Shown: positions 43,482 to 53,386, numbered from the stretch's first letter. The stretch: DNA of 64,000 nt from Saprospiraceae bacterium (GCA_016714025.1 JADJOB010000001.1:496001-560000); one strand, 5' to 3'. Program-made: numbers and translations. Notes: generated from the letters alone by a model not told the origin.

Positions 43482-44942
43482 TTATAAGTTTAACAAATAT
43501 GTTTTCAAAATTTGTTTGTCATCAAAAGCAAACTTTTTGCCCTTGATTTCTTGATAATTTTCATGTCCCTTTCCAGCAACCAAAATAATATCATTTGCTG
43601 CGGCAAGAGTACAAGCTGTTTTAATTGCTTGGGAACGATCTTCAATTATCAAATAGATCTTTTTTCTATTTTCAGGAATACCTGATTCCATTTGTTTTAT
43701 TATTTGATCCGGATCTTCAGACCTCGGATTATCTGATGTTAAAATCACTAAATCACTTTCAACAGAAGCAATACTTCCCATGACGGGCCTTTTTTTTGTA
43801 TCTCTGTCACCTCCACAACCTATAACAGTTATAATTTTTTGATCCACATTCCGGATACTCTTAATTGCTTTTAATATTTTATCCAAAGCATCCGGTGTAT
43901 GTGCATAATCTACAATGCCTATTTTACCAGTTTGCTCATTACGTATCCAATCCAAACGACCTTGAGGAGGATACAATTCTGACATTTTTAATAACACTTC
44001 TTCTCCTGCAAAACCAAGTTCTATAGCACATGCATAAACTGCTAAAAGATTATATGCATTAAATTCTCCAACCAACCTGGCATGCCATTCTTGCTCATTA
44101 AACTTTAAATGCAAGCCATCAAAACCATTTTCAAGAATTCTGGCTCTATAATCAGCCAATCCTGACATGGCATAACTAACTTTTCGTGCTTTTGTATTTT
44201 GAACCATGACCCATCCATTCGGATCATCCGAATTAATTAAGGCAAATGAATTGGTTGGTAACCGATCAAAAAACAATTTCTTAGCCGCTATATATGCTTT
44301 AAATGTTTTATGATAATCCAAATGATCGTGCGTTATGTTAGTAAAGATCCCGGCACAAAAATTCAAACCTGTAACCCGACCTTGATCCAAAGCATGTGAA
44401 CTCACTTCCATAAAAACATAAGCACATTGTTTCTGAACCATTTTATGCAGCAATTCATACAAACGTATTTGATCAGGTGTTGTATGTGTTGCTGGTATAA
44501 CCTCATCAACCAAAATATTTTCTACCGTTGACAACAAACCACATTTAAATCCCAATTTTGTAAACAATTGAAACAGTAAACTTGCAATCGTTGTTTTTCC
44601 ATTGGTTCCGGTAACACCTATCAATTGAATTCCATGCAATTGGAAGTCATAAAACCTGTGCATTATTTCGGCCAACAAATCTGGTATCGAATTTGCTTTT
44701 ATATAACAAATGGTTTCAATACAATTCGCTGGAAACTTCTCACAAATAATTACTTCACAACCTTGATGAATGGCTGACTCTATAAAATCATGACCATCAA
44801 ATTGAACTCCATTCCGGGCTACAAATACAATTCCTCTCTTTGCATGCCTTGAATCAAACTCAAATCCATCAATCGTTTTATCAACAGGACCTTTTAATTC
44901 AAAACCTGCAATGCCCGATAGAAGATTTCCCAAACTTTTCAA
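43482..44942 (-). CDS. murE: UDP-MurNAc-L-Ala-D-Glu:meso-diaminopimelate ligase
   Basis: Adds the third residue of the stem peptide. The ATP loop is GVTGTNGKTT (109-118). The substrate-specificity motif reads DNPR (404-407), the version associated with meso-diaminopimelate rather than L-lysine, so the wall should be DAP-type. 486 residues is normal. It starts 11 bp after ftsI. murF, which usually follows murE in proteobacteria, is absent here. Confidence 0.96.
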   Translation of the reverse strand: MKSLGNLLSGIAGFELKGPVDKTIDGFEFDSRHAKRGIVFVARNGVQFDGHDFIESAIHQGCEVIICEKFPANCIETICYIKANSIPDLLAEIMHRFYDFQLHGIQLIGVTGTNGKTTIASLLFQLFTKLGFKCGLLSTVENILVDEVIPATHTTPDQIRLYELLHKMVQKQCAYVFMEVSSHALDQGRVTGLNFCAGIFTNITHDHLDYHKTFKAYIAAKKLFFDRLPTNSFALINSDDPNGWVMVQNTKARKVSYAMSGLADYRARILENGFDGLHLKFNEQEWHARLVGEFNAYNLLAVYACAIELGFAGEEVLLKMSELYPPQGRLDWIRNEQTGKIGIVDYAHTPDALDKILKAIKSIRNVDQKIITVIGCGGDRDTKKRPVMGSIASVESDLVILTSDNPRSEDPDQIIKQMESGIPENRKKIYLIIEDRSQAIKTACTLAAANDIILVAGKGHENYQEIKGKKFAFDDKQILKTYLLNL

Positions 44943-44953
44943 AGAACATTTTT

Positions 44954-47065
44954 TTATTCTAAATATAATTCAACTAATTTGCTACTAATTTGCAAACCAG
45001 GACTGATACTCTGTGTTGTAATTTTTCCAATTCCATGTGGTATTAATTTTACACCATAGCCATCCATCACATACATTGCATCACGCAATCCCATTCCACG
45101 TAAATCCGGCATAAGCTTACCATCGAAATTCCAATCTACAGTATAAACTCCGTCTTCACCCGTGCTTGTTTCAATCCATTTTGACTGTTCTTTTTGATGC
45201 AATGGTAACCCTATGTGTTTAAAAACCATTTCAAAATCCTTAGCAAATCCTTTATTTCCTACAGGCAATCGTTCATTGACTGGAGTTGATTTCGGAATCA
45301 AGTTTATAGCTGCTGTTTTTGTAAAAACAGTTCGCATGCATCGATCAGCAATTCTTTTAAAAACCGGTGCAGCAACCTCAGAACCATAAAATCCAGCTTC
45401 CTGAGGATTATATACTACAACGATGCAAGAAAATTTTGGATCATCTGCTGGAAAAAAACCTGCAAACGATGATTGGTAATTTTTCTTCTCGGAGCCTTTT
45501 TCAAAATAATTTGAAACAGCAGTACCCGTTTTACCAGCAATTGAATAAACATCACTTTTAATGTTTTTTGCTGTTCCCTTTTCCACAACCTGTTTCATTA
45601 ATTCAAACACTTTGTTTAGTGTGGATTCAGAAATGATTGAATCCCGAAGTACTACCGGATCAAAATGTTTAACTGTATGATTGCCATTTAAAATATCACT
45701 TACTAAATAGGGTTTCATTACCTTTCCTCCATTTGCAATTCCATTGTAAAAGTTTAAAATTTGTAATGGAGTGAGTTGCAACTCATATCCTACCGACATC
45801 CAGGGCAAAGTGGTTCCATACCACATGTCTTTATTCTTTTGAGGATCTTTGATAAGAGGTGAAGGTTCGCCATCGAGTTCAATGCCTGTTTTTGTACTTA
45901 ACCCAAATCGTTTCAGGTAATTCACAAAACGGGCTGGATTATTTTCAAAAACAGAAGCTGCAATTTTAGAAATACCTACATTAGAAGATTGAATGAAAGA
46001 ATAAGTTAAATCAGACTTTCCAACTCCATGCATTTTGGAATCTTTCATAATCCGATCATAGAATCTACAAGCCCCTCCATTTAAGTCAACTGCAGTACTG
46101 GTATCGACAGTTCGTTCCTCGAGTAAAGCAATCAAGCTTGCAAGTTTAAATGTAGAACCCGGTTCGCTTGATTTTCCAATAGCGTAATTGTAATTTTCAA
46201 CCAATTCGCCGGCATTATTCCAAGATAAATTTGCAATTGCCTTTATTGCACCGGTTGCTACATCCATTACAATTGCACATCCTTCTTCAGCCTGATGCTT
46301 TGTGATCGCATCTGCTAAACTTAATTCTGCAATTTCTTGAATACCTGGATTTAATGTAGTTACAATATCATTCCCTTTTTTTGCTGTCAATTCCTCCAAG
46401 CCATTTACAGGTATGTAAATATTTGGACCCACTTTACGCATGACTCGTTGGCCTTCGTGGCCTTTGAGAAACTGATCGAATGATTTTTCCAAACCGATTG
46501 GTTCTGCGTTTTCACGATCCAATCCAATCGTTCGGCTAGCAAAATTTTTATAAGGTTTTTCCCGTCGATTTTCTGTTATTGTAATCATACCACCCTTATT
46601 TGGACCTAATCTAAACAAGGGGAAACCTTTTACAGTGACCATTTGGTCATAATTCAAATTGCGTGCTATTAAGACATACCGGTCTGATTTTTTCCTGGCT
46701 GAAACAAGCACATTTTTAATTGCCTGTTTCGACTTTTCTGGGTACAGAAACCGTTGCAAATTGTCAGCAAGAGAATCAACATGTCTATTAAACAGTTCCT
46801 GTGTAAGACCGGATGCTCTAGTATCCATCCTGATTTCAAAGATCGGTTGGGAAGTCGCCAATGGACTTCCATCTTCAGCAAGAATTTTTCCGCGTTCCGC
46901 TTTGACCGGCATTAAAGAAAAATACAATTCTTTTCCTTTCTTTCTCCACCCGTCACCTTGGACCACATTGATTGTAAACGCCTTCCACATCAGTACGCCT
47001 GCTATTAGCGCAAAAACTGCTAATACTACATAGACTCTGATTAAAAATTCTTTCCGGCGATCCAT
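44954..47065 (-). CDS. ftsI: division-specific transpeptidase (PBP3/FtsI) with PASTA domain
   Basis: Class B penicillin-binding protein that cross-links septal peptidoglycan. The 703-residue protein has an N-terminal membrane helix (about 9-29), a dimerisation domain (about 60-220), and a transpeptidase domain with active-site STFK, SSN (FIQSSNVGISK) and KTGT. A single C-terminal PASTA domain (about 640-703, LRGMGLRDAMYVMDGYGVK) follows, as usual in Bacteroidota. Its first base overlaps the last base of ftsL. Confidence 0.95.
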   Translation of the reverse strand: MDRRKEFLIRVYVVLAVFALIAGVLMWKAFTINVVQGDGWRKKGKELYFSLMPVKAERGKILAEDGSPLATSQPIFEIRMDTRASGLTQELFNRHVDSLADNLQRFLYPEKSKQAIKNVLVSARKKSDRYVLIARNLNYDQMVTVKGFPLFRLGPNKGGMITITENRREKPYKNFASRTIGLDRENAEPIGLEKSFDQFLKGHEGQRVMRKVGPNIYIPVNGLEELTAKKGNDIVTTLNPGIQEIAELSLADAITKHQAEEGCAIVMDVATGAIKAIANLSWNNAGELVENYNYAIGKSSEPGSTFKLASLIALLEERTVDTSTAVDLNGGACRFYDRIMKDSKMHGVGKSDLTYSFIQSSNVGISKIAASVFENNPARFVNYLKRFGLSTKTGIELDGEPSPLIKDPQKNKDMWYGTTLPWMSVGYELQLTPLQILNFYNGIANGGKVMKPYLVSDILNGNHTVKHFDPVVLRDSIISESTLNKVFELMKQVVEKGTAKNIKSDVYSIAGKTGTAVSNYFEKGSEKKNYQSSFAGFFPADDPKFSCIVVVYNPQEAGFYGSEVAAPVFKRIADRCMRTVFTKTAAINLIPKSTPVNERLPVGNKGFAKDFEMVFKHIGLPLHQKEQSKWIETSTGEDGVYTVDWNFDGKLMPDLRGMGLRDAMYVMDGYGVKLIPHGIGKITTQSISPGLQISSKLVELYLE

Positions 47066-47391
47066 TAATTTTTCTGTCCTTGCTGGATTAATATTTTTGG
47101 AGCTTCATCTTTAATGATTAACTCCGTTTCGGAAACTTTTTTTCCGACTTGTTCTTCCATTCCATTGAAGATCATTCCTGATTTCATAGTCCAGTAATTC
47201 CACTTCAATTGAGTTATTTCTTTTTCAAGTATTTGCGCTTTGCGAATACGAAATTCTGAGTACTGAACATTTGCGATGTACAATAACATAATGCCCAGTA
47301 AAAAGAGAAAATACATTTTATTTTTCCAAAAAATCATACTGCTTACAGTCCCGTATTTCCTGCCAGTTTCAGTTGTATTTATTGGATTCAT
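47065..47391 (-). CDS. ftsL: FtsL-like divisome protein
   Basis: A 108-residue bitopic protein with one membrane helix (about 26-43, MYFLFLLGIMLLYIANV). A short coiled-coil-like segment follows (FRIRKAQILEKEITQLKWNY). Length, topology and position between rsmH and ftsI identify it as FtsL although sequence conservation is weak. It starts 10 bp after rsmH. Confidence 0.85.
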   Translation of the reverse strand: MNPINTTETGRKYGTVSSMIFWKNKMYFLFLLGIMLLYIANVQYSEFRIRKAQILEKEITQLKWNYWTMKSGMIFNGMEEQVGKKVSETELIIKDEAPKILIQQGQKN

Positions 47392-47401
47392 GTTTATAAT
47401 T

Positions 47402-48304
47402 TTATTGTTTAATTCCTACTCTCATTTTTGCAGAACGAGCGCGTGAATTCCTTTTAATTTCATGTTCGTCCGGTAGTATTGCATGTTTATACTTTGGTAT
47501 AAAAGTTGCATTTTGATTTACTTCAAATGTGTCTTCCGTTTTACCATTTTTAAACCATTGTTTTACTAAACGATCTTCCAAAGAGTGGTAACTTATAACC
47601 ACCATGTGACCTCCCGGTTTAATCATTGTGGATGCCTGATCTAACAGGTTTTTCAAAGATTCAATTTCACGATTCACTTCAATTCGAAAAGATTGAAACA
47701 ATTGCGCAAGAAATTTTATCTTATTTCCATACGCAAAACCCATTGCCCAATCTGAAACTTCTTTACAAGAATTAAAATTGAATTTAGATCTTGCAATAAC
47801 CAACTGTTTAGCAAGTAACCTTGCATTTGTCAACTCACCATAATTTTTAATCATTGCTTCCAATTGGCTTTCGGAATACGTTTTCAAAATATGGTAAGCT
47901 GTTCGGGTTTGCCGGGTGTTCATTCGCATATCAAAAGGTTTTTCCGAAAAAATAGAAAAACCGCGATCTGATTCATCGATATGATGCGAAGAAAGCCCAA
48001 GATCTGCTAAAACTCCATCCACTTGTTTTATTTCAAAATAATCCATGTACTTCTTTAAGTACCTGAAGTCAGAATAAATCCATTCAAACCGCTTGTCAGC
48101 CGGTAAATGCTCAGCAACTTTGGGGTCTTTATCAAAAGAAAACAGTTTCGCTTTTTTGCTGAGGCGACTTAATATTTCATTGCTGTGACCTCCACCACCA
48201 TAAGTTACATCTATATAAATACCATCAGGATCTGTTATCAATTCATCCACCGATGCTTTAAGCAATACCGGGATGTGATGATATAATTTATCCGGCTCAG
48301 ACAT
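47402..48304 (-). CDS. rsmH: 16S rRNA (cytosine-1402-N4)-methyltransferase
   Basis: MraW-type methyltransferase. The SAM motif YGGGGHSNEILSRL lies near residue 34, with HIPVLLKASVDELI upstream and ADLGLSSHHIDESDRGFS downstream, and the C-terminal VISYHSLEDRLVKQWF. I use the ATG at 48304 (MSEPDKLYHHIPVLL, 300 residues), which overlaps the mraZ stop by 8 bp (ATGTCTGA). Confidence 0.95.
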   Translation of the reverse strand: MSEPDKLYHHIPVLLKASVDELITDPDGIYIDVTYGGGGHSNEILSRLSKKAKLFSFDKDPKVAEHLPADKRFEWIYSDFRYLKKYMDYFEIKQVDGVLADLGLSSHHIDESDRGFSIFSEKPFDMRMNTRQTRTAYHILKTYSESQLEAMIKNYGELTNARLLAKQLVIARSKFNFNSCKEVSDWAMGFAYGNKIKFLAQLFQSFRIEVNREIESLKNLLDQASTMIKPGGHMVVISYHSLEDRLVKQWFKNGKTEDTFEVNQNATFIPKYKHAILPDEHEIKRNSRARSAKMRVGIKQ

Positions 48305-48746
48305 CTTTATGTCCAAATACATCTTCTGCCAATTCTCCAAAATTCTCTGGTTCTTCTGCCACCATCTTTAGATAGTGTTCTCTGGACCAGATTTCCACAT
48401 GTTGATGATATGCTAACAAAACAACATCTTGATTTATTCCGGCATGCTCTTGCAAGAGCTTTGGAATCAAAATGCGTCCAGACGCATCGGTCAACAATTG
48501 CGTAGCACCTCTAAAGAAGTACCTGGCGAATTCTCTGTTTTTTCTTACGTATTGATTAAGTTGATTGACTTCCTTCGTCTTTTCGACCCAGACTGACTCC
48601 GGGTAGAGGAGCAAACACTTTTCAAATCCTCGGTTAACAACAAGCTTTAATGGACTTTCACCTATTTGGGCGCTCAAAGCAGTGGGCAGCCGTAGTCTGC
48701 TCTTTTCGTCTAATCTGACTTCGTACTCACCGCTTAGATTGTACAT
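48297..48746 (-). CDS. mraZ: MraZ transcriptional regulator
   Basis: DNA-binding regulator of the dcw cluster, made of two SpoVT/AbrB-like half-domains: GEYEVRLDEKSRLRLPTAL (6-24) and ATQLLTDASGRILIPKLL (about 81-98). At 149 residues it has the usual length. It is the first gene of the cluster. Directly upstream are three GTGG boxes with 10-bp period, likely its own operator, next to a TACATTTG -7 box. Confidence 0.96.
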   Translation of the reverse strand: MYNLSGEYEVRLDEKSRLRLPTALSAQIGESPLKLVVNRGFEKCLLLYPESVWVEKTKEVNQLNQYVRKNREFARYFFRGATQLLTDASGRILIPKLLQEHAGINQDVVLLAYHQHVEIWSREHYLKMVAEEPENFGELAEDVFGHKDV

Positions 48747-48774
48747 TTTTTTAGCTCAGTTGGTTTCCTTGGTA

Positions 48775-48782
48775 CAAATGTA
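48775..48782 (-). promoter_or_regulatory. -7 box of the dcw cluster promoter
   Basis: TACATTTG on the minus strand matches TAnnTTTG and lies 29 bp before the mraZ ATG. A clear -33 TTG is missing; instead that position is covered by the GTGG boxes. Confidence 0.6.
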
Positions 48783-48792
48783 GAAACAATTT

Positions 48793-48816
48793 CCACATTT
48801 TACCACTTTTCGCCAC
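48793..48816 (-). promoter_or_regulatory. predicted MraZ operator, three GTGG boxes
   Basis: On the minus strand GTGG occurs at 48816-48813, 48806-48803 and 48796-48793, exactly 10 bp apart, each in an A-rich context (GTGGCGA, AAAGTGGTAA, AATGTGGAAA). Known MraZ operators are direct repeats of TGGG or AAAGTG-type half-sites with a 10-bp period upstream of mraZ. Confidence 0.75.
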
Positions 48817-49176
48817 AAAAAAAATAATTTTTTTTTTAATATACATTCCATTGATAATCAACAATTAAACCCAGTATTATTGAATTCGTTGAAAATCAAG
48901 CAATTAGATTTACTATAATCATAATATATAGGTGATTAATATTTCACATCTTATACATTAGCTATTTAAAAATATATAAAATATTTGAAATAGCCAATAA
49001 ACAAATATGATTTATTCACATATATCTGTCTGAATTTAGGGGTAATGCCTGCACAATAAGGGTTTTGTCGCTTAATGCCCTTTACTTTAATCTCAATTTT
49101 TCAGATAAATAGGTGGGAACCTGTGGGAACGAGGATCTTTCAAGAGGATATCCAAGCTAAAATACCTTGCTGCTGG

Positions 49177-49184
49177 TAACTTTG
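49177..49184 (+). promoter_or_regulatory. candidate -7 box of odhA
   Basis: TAACTTTG fits TAnnTTTG and lies 26 bp before the ATG at 49211. No good -33 element is seen at the right spacing. Confidence 0.45.
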
Positions 49185-49210
49185 CGCATCCTTAATTGTT
49201 ATATTCACCT

Positions 49211-51931
49211 ATGAAGGACTTTTCATATTTAAATAATGCAAACCCTGATTTTATTGATTCACTATACCAAACGTATTTGAATAATCCAGAAGCATTAGAT
49301 CCTTCCTGGAAGGCATTTTTCAAAGGGTTTGATTTTGCTAAACAGCACAATCCAGACGGAGAAACCCAGCAAAACATAAACCAATTTGAAAAAGAACTAA
49401 AGGTTTATCAATTAATTCAAGATTTCCGATCGCGGGGCCACTTACTGTCTGATACAAACCCGATTCGAAAAAGAAAAGATCGAAACGCGCAATTAGATCT
49501 GGAAGATTTTGAATTGAGCCCGGATGATTTAAATCTTCGTTTTGAAGCAGGAAAACATCTCAATTTGCCAAATGCATCCTTGTCAGAAATTTTAGAGCAG
49601 TTAAAATCCATTTACTGTTCAAAAATCGGATATGAATTTACATACATTGAATCCAATGAACGACGAAATTGGTTTCAACAAAAAATTGAAGAACGCATTC
49701 CGGTTGTCGATTTTAACCTGAATCTTACAACCAAAAAACGCATTCTTGAAAAAATAAATGGAGCGGTCATTTTTGAGAAATTTCTGCACACGAAATACGT
49801 AGGTCAAAAACGATTTTCACTTGAAGGGGGTGAATGCACCATTCCCGCATTGGATTGCATTATTGAAACCAGCGCATCCCTTGGTGTAGAAGAACTAATC
49901 ATTGGAATGGCGCATCGAGGTCGCTTAAATGTTTTGGCTAACATTATTGGCAAAACGTATGAACAAATTTTCAATGAGTTTGAAGGAAATGCTATTCCTG
50001 ACATTAGCTTTGGAAGTGGCGATGTAAAATATCATTTAGGCTTTTCTTCGCAGATTCAAACAGATTCCGGTAAGATGGTGCAATTAAAACTTGCACCCAA
50101 TCCCTCACATCTTGAAGCAGTTGATCCCGTGGCATGTGGTTTATCCAGAGCAAAAGCTGATATATTGTACCATTCTGATTATGATAAGATACTGCCTATT
50201 TTGATTCATGGAGATTCCGCAATTGCTGGTCAAGGTATAGTTTATGAAACGATCCAAATGTCTCAATTACCTGGATACTATACGGGTGGCACGATCCATT
50301 TTATAATTAATAATCAAATTGGATTTACAACAGACTTTGACGATGCGCGTTCTTCAACGTATTCAAGTTCTGTAGCATCCGTAATACAGGCACCTGTTAT
50401 TCATGTAAACGGCGATGATCCTGAAGCAGTTTATTATGCCGCAAAATTAGCAACTGAATATCGCCAACAATTTAATTCGGATATTTTTATTGATATGGTG
50501 TGTTATCGGAGACACGGACACAATGAAGGCGATGATCCAAAATTTACGCAACCGGGGATGTATGAGATTATCAGTAAACATCCAAACGTACGTGAACTTT
50601 ACATCAAAGAATTGGAATCACGTGGAGATCTTCAAGCCCAGCTGGCTCAGGATATGGAAAAAACCTTTTGGAATTTGCTTCAGGAACGACTGGACCAGGT
50701 AAAACAAAACCCTTTACCTTATACCTATCAAGAGCCCGAGCTGGCTTGGAGAAGTTTGAAAAATAAGATAGAAGCCAAAGATTTTGATAAAAATCCAGAT
50801 ACTGGAATTTCTATGGAACAAATCAAGTCTCTTTTAAATTCCATACTTGAAATTCCAAAAGATTTTAACCCTTTACCAAAAATAAAAAGACTCTTCCAAA
50901 ATTGGGAACAACTCATATCTACTAATAAAACGGATTGGGCGCTCGCTGAATTATTGGCTTATGCCAGTTTATTGGTTGAAGGAAAAAATGTGCGACTGAG
51001 TGGGCAGGATGTAAAAAGAGGTACGTTTTCACATAGACATGCCATCTTATTTGATGCGATCACAAATGAAGATTACAACAGATTATCAAAATTGTCTGAT
51101 CAACAAGCCCATTTTTTTATTTATAACTCATTATTATCTGAATTTGGCGTACTGGGATTTGAGTATGGATACTCTTTAGCCTCACCCAATCAATTGGTGA
51201 TTTGGGAAGCACAGTTTGGAGATTTTGCAAATGGCGCTCAGGTTATTACAGACCAGTTTATTACAACTGCGCAAAGTAAATGGAATCGAATGAGTGGACT
51301 GGTCTTATTGCTACCCCATGGATATGACGGGCAGGGCCCCGAACACTCTTCAGCCAGACTTGAACGGTTTTTACAAAATTGCGCTGAACAAAATGTTGTA
51401 GTAGTAAATGTGAGTACGCCTGCCAATTTTTTCCATCTTCTAAGACGACAATTGCTTTGGAATTTTAGAATTCCACTAATTGTTATGTCGCCAAAATCTT
51501 TGTTCAGACATCCGGAATGTCATTCGCAATTAGAGGAATTTAAAACAGGTAGTACATTCAAAGAAATTCTTGTGGATAAAATATCTTCAGAGGTAAATAG
51601 CATTTTACTTTGTTCAGGTCAAATTTATTATGATTTAAAAGCAAAACGCGAAGAATTAAAATTAGAAGATTGCATGATTGTACGCATTGAACAACTCTAT
51701 CCATTCCCACAAGCTCAGCTAGATAAAATTCTTAACAAGCATAAAACAGCGCGACTCAGTTGGGTTCAGGAAGAACCGGCCAACATGGGCGCTGCCAGCT
51801 ATATTCAAACAAAACTGAACAAAAATAAATTGGAGATGATTTGCAGACCAGCCAGTGCTTCTTCAGCTGTTGGATTTAAAAAAATCCATGATGCCCAATT
51901 GAAAGAGATTCTACAAGCTGCATTTAATTAA
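49211..51931 (+). CDS. sucA: 2-oxoglutarate dehydrogenase E1 component
   Basis: Thiamine-diphosphate E1 subunit of the TCA-cycle 2-oxoglutarate dehydrogenase complex. From the ATG at 49211 the product is 906 residues. Motifs: the N-terminal E2-binding-like segment (MKDFSYLNNANPDFIDSLYQ), GMAHRGRLNVLANIIGK, LAPNPSHLEAVDPVACG, HGDSAIAGQGIVYET, the ThDP loop with INNQIGFTT, and the C-terminal QEEPANMGAASYI. The E2 gene is not next door. It is followed after one base by rsmE. Confidence 0.95.
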   Translation: MKDFSYLNNANPDFIDSLYQTYLNNPEALDPSWKAFFKGFDFAKQHNPDGETQQNINQFEKELKVYQLIQDFRSRGHLLSDTNPIRKRKDRNAQLDLEDFELSPDDLNLRFEAGKHLNLPNASLSEILEQLKSIYCSKIGYEFTYIESNERRNWFQQKIEERIPVVDFNLNLTTKKRILEKINGAVIFEKFLHTKYVGQKRFSLEGGECTIPALDCIIETSASLGVEELIIGMAHRGRLNVLANIIGKTYEQIFNEFEGNAIPDISFGSGDVKYHLGFSSQIQTDSGKMVQLKLAPNPSHLEAVDPVACGLSRAKADILYHSDYDKILPILIHGDSAIAGQGIVYETIQMSQLPGYYTGGTIHFIINNQIGFTTDFDDARSSTYSSSVASVIQAPVIHVNGDDPEAVYYAAKLATEYRQQFNSDIFIDMVCYRRHGHNEGDDPKFTQPGMYEIISKHPNVRELYIKELESRGDLQAQLAQDMEKTFWNLLQERLDQVKQNPLPYTYQEPELAWRSLKNKIEAKDFDKNPDTGISMEQIKSLLNSILEIPKDFNPLPKIKRLFQNWEQLISTNKTDWALAELLAYASLLVEGKNVRLSGQDVKRGTFSHRHAILFDAITNEDYNRLSKLSDQQAHFFIYNSLLSEFGVLGFEYGYSLASPNQLVIWEAQFGDFANGAQVITDQFITTAQSKWNRMSGLVLLLPHGYDGQGPEHSSARLERFLQNCAEQNVVVVNVSTPANFFHLLRRQLLWNFRIPLIVMSPKSLFRHPECHSQLEEFKTGSTFKEILVDKISSEVNSILLCSGQIYYDLKAKREELKLEDCMIVRIEQLYPFPQAQLDKILNKHKTARLSWVQEEPANMGAASYIQTKLNKNKLEMICRPASASSAVGFKKIHDAQLKEILQAAFN

Positions 51932-51932
51932 T

Positions 51933-52640
51933 ATGGATCTTTTTGTAGGAACGAAGTTATCTGAAAGTAAATTTATTCTCAAGGAGAACGAATATCATCA
52001 TTGTATCCGTGTAACCAGACATAAAGCTGGAGACTTGGTCTTAGTCACCGATTTTAATGGATTAATCTATGAGGGTACACTCACTGAAATTAACCAATCA
52101 GAAGCTTATGTTTCAATTAAATCCATTTTTAAAAAAGAAGAAAAAGGAGAACATCGAATCACCATTGCTATAAGTCCTACCCAACAAATGGATCGTTTTG
52201 AATGGTTTGTTGAAAAGTCTGTTGAATGTGGAGTTCATCGAATTGTACCGATTCATTGCAAACGAACTGAGAATAACAAAATAAAACTGGATCGCCTGGA
52301 TAAAATCATTACCAGTTCAGCGAAACAAACCTTGCGCCCATTACGACCTGAAATAAATGAACTGGTTGATTTTAAAATATTTGTCAAAGGATGCGCTTCC
52401 TTGTCCCAACGATTTATTGCACATTGCGAGTCAGACTCAAAACTATTTTTAGGAAATACGTACAATCCAAAAGTAGATGCGGTCGTTCTAATCGGACCCG
52501 CAGGAGACTTTACATTGGAAGAGATTCAGTTGGCCAAAGAAACCGGATTCATTCCGGTCTCATTGGGAGACTATAGACTGCGAACAGAAACAGCCGGCTT
52601 AAGTGCCTTACTCATTTTACAAACAATTCGTAATCAATGA
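51933..52640 (+). CDS. rsmE: 16S rRNA (uracil-1498-N3)-methyltransferase
   Basis: SPOUT-class methyltransferase acting on the 30S subunit. The 235 residues have an N-terminal PUA-like domain (EYHHCIRVTRHKAGD) and a trefoil-knot SAM site (VLIGPAGDFTLEEI; SLGDYRLRTETAGLSAL). It overlaps the DUF4159 gene by 4 bp (ATGA). Confidence 0.95.
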   Translation: MDLFVGTKLSESKFILKENEYHHCIRVTRHKAGDLVLVTDFNGLIYEGTLTEINQSEAYVSIKSIFKKEEKGEHRITIAISPTQQMDRFEWFVEKSVECGVHRIVPIHCKRTENNKIKLDRLDKIITSSAKQTLRPLRPEINELVDFKIFVKGCASLSQRFIAHCESDSKLFLGNTYNPKVDAVVLIGPAGDFTLEEIQLAKETGFIPVSLGDYRLRTETAGLSALLILQTIRNQ

Positions 52641-53305
52641 AACATTTATCTACTATTCTACTTGCTCTGATTTTTACCACAGGTTTCATTTCTTTTACAC
52701 CTAAAAATTCTTTGCCATTAAAACTAGCCTTATTGAAATACAATGGTGGAGGTGACTGGTATGCAAATCCCACCTCTTTGACTAATCTTGCAAAATTTTG
52801 CAACAAAGAGCTGCATACAAATTTTGATCCAAACTATGCTACGGTTGAAGTAGGAAGTGTAGAGTTGTTTAATTATCCATTTGTCCATATGACTGGCCAT
52901 GGCAATGTGGTATTTAGTGATTTTGATGCACAAAATTTGCGAACCTATTTAATAGGTGGTGGGTTTTTACATATCGATGATAATTATGGTTTGAATCCAT
53001 ATGTTCGACCAAGTATGAAAAAAGTATTTCCTGAACTTGATTTTATTGAATTACCTTTTAGTCATCCTATTTATCAACAAAAATTTAATTTCCCTGCCGG
53101 TTTACCAAAAATTCATGAGCATGATAAAAAACCACCACAGGGCTTTGGATTGATATACAAAGGACGATTGGTATGTTTTTATAGTTATGAATGTGATCTG
53201 GGAGATGGATGGGAAGATCCGGAAGTGCATAAAGATCCTGAAGAAAAGAGATTACAGGCACTTCGTATGGGTGCAAATATTATTCAATATGTATTTATAC
53301 AATAA
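52637..53305 (+). CDS. DUF4159 exported protein
   Basis: A 222-residue protein with an N-terminal signal-like helix (about 1-22). The conserved DUF4159 core follows: LLKYNGGGDWYANPTSL, FVHMTGHGNV, LRTYLIGGGFLHIDDNYG, and a Cys/Asp-rich YECDLGDGWEDPEVH near the end. The GGG-x-x-DD pattern resembles a glutamine-amidotransferase-like fold used for binding, but no catalytic role is established. The pairing with rsmE recurs in Bacteroidota. Probably periplasmic; function unknown. Confidence 0.88.
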   Translation: MKHLSTILLALIFTTGFISFTPKNSLPLKLALLKYNGGGDWYANPTSLTNLAKFCNKELHTNFDPNYATVEVGSVELFNYPFVHMTGHGNVVFSDFDAQNLRTYLIGGGFLHIDDNYGLNPYVRPSMKKVFPELDFIELPFSHPIYQQKFNFPAGLPKIHEHDKKPPQGFGLIYKGRLVCFYSYECDLGDGWEDPEVHKDPEEKRLQALRMGANIIQYVFIQ

Positions 53306-53386
53306 TCATTGTATCATTTAGGAATCTACCGAAATTAAAACTTTTTAAACCATCGAATCTTTAAATTTCGATAGTAATAAAGCAAC

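Larger units (their letters stand above)
48747..49210. other. 464-bp divergent intergenic region, mraZ / odhA
   Basis: Contains the dcw promoter with GTGG boxes near 48775-48816 and a candidate odhA -7 box at 49177-49184. The centre (48825-49030) is very AT-rich and shows no gene, hairpin or repeat that I could recognise. Confidence 0.6.

Noticed and set aside
44954..47065. Possible loss of murF and ddl as a cluster disruption
   Set aside because: There is no scar or gene remnant, and in Bacteroidota murF and ddl commonly lie elsewhere in the genome.
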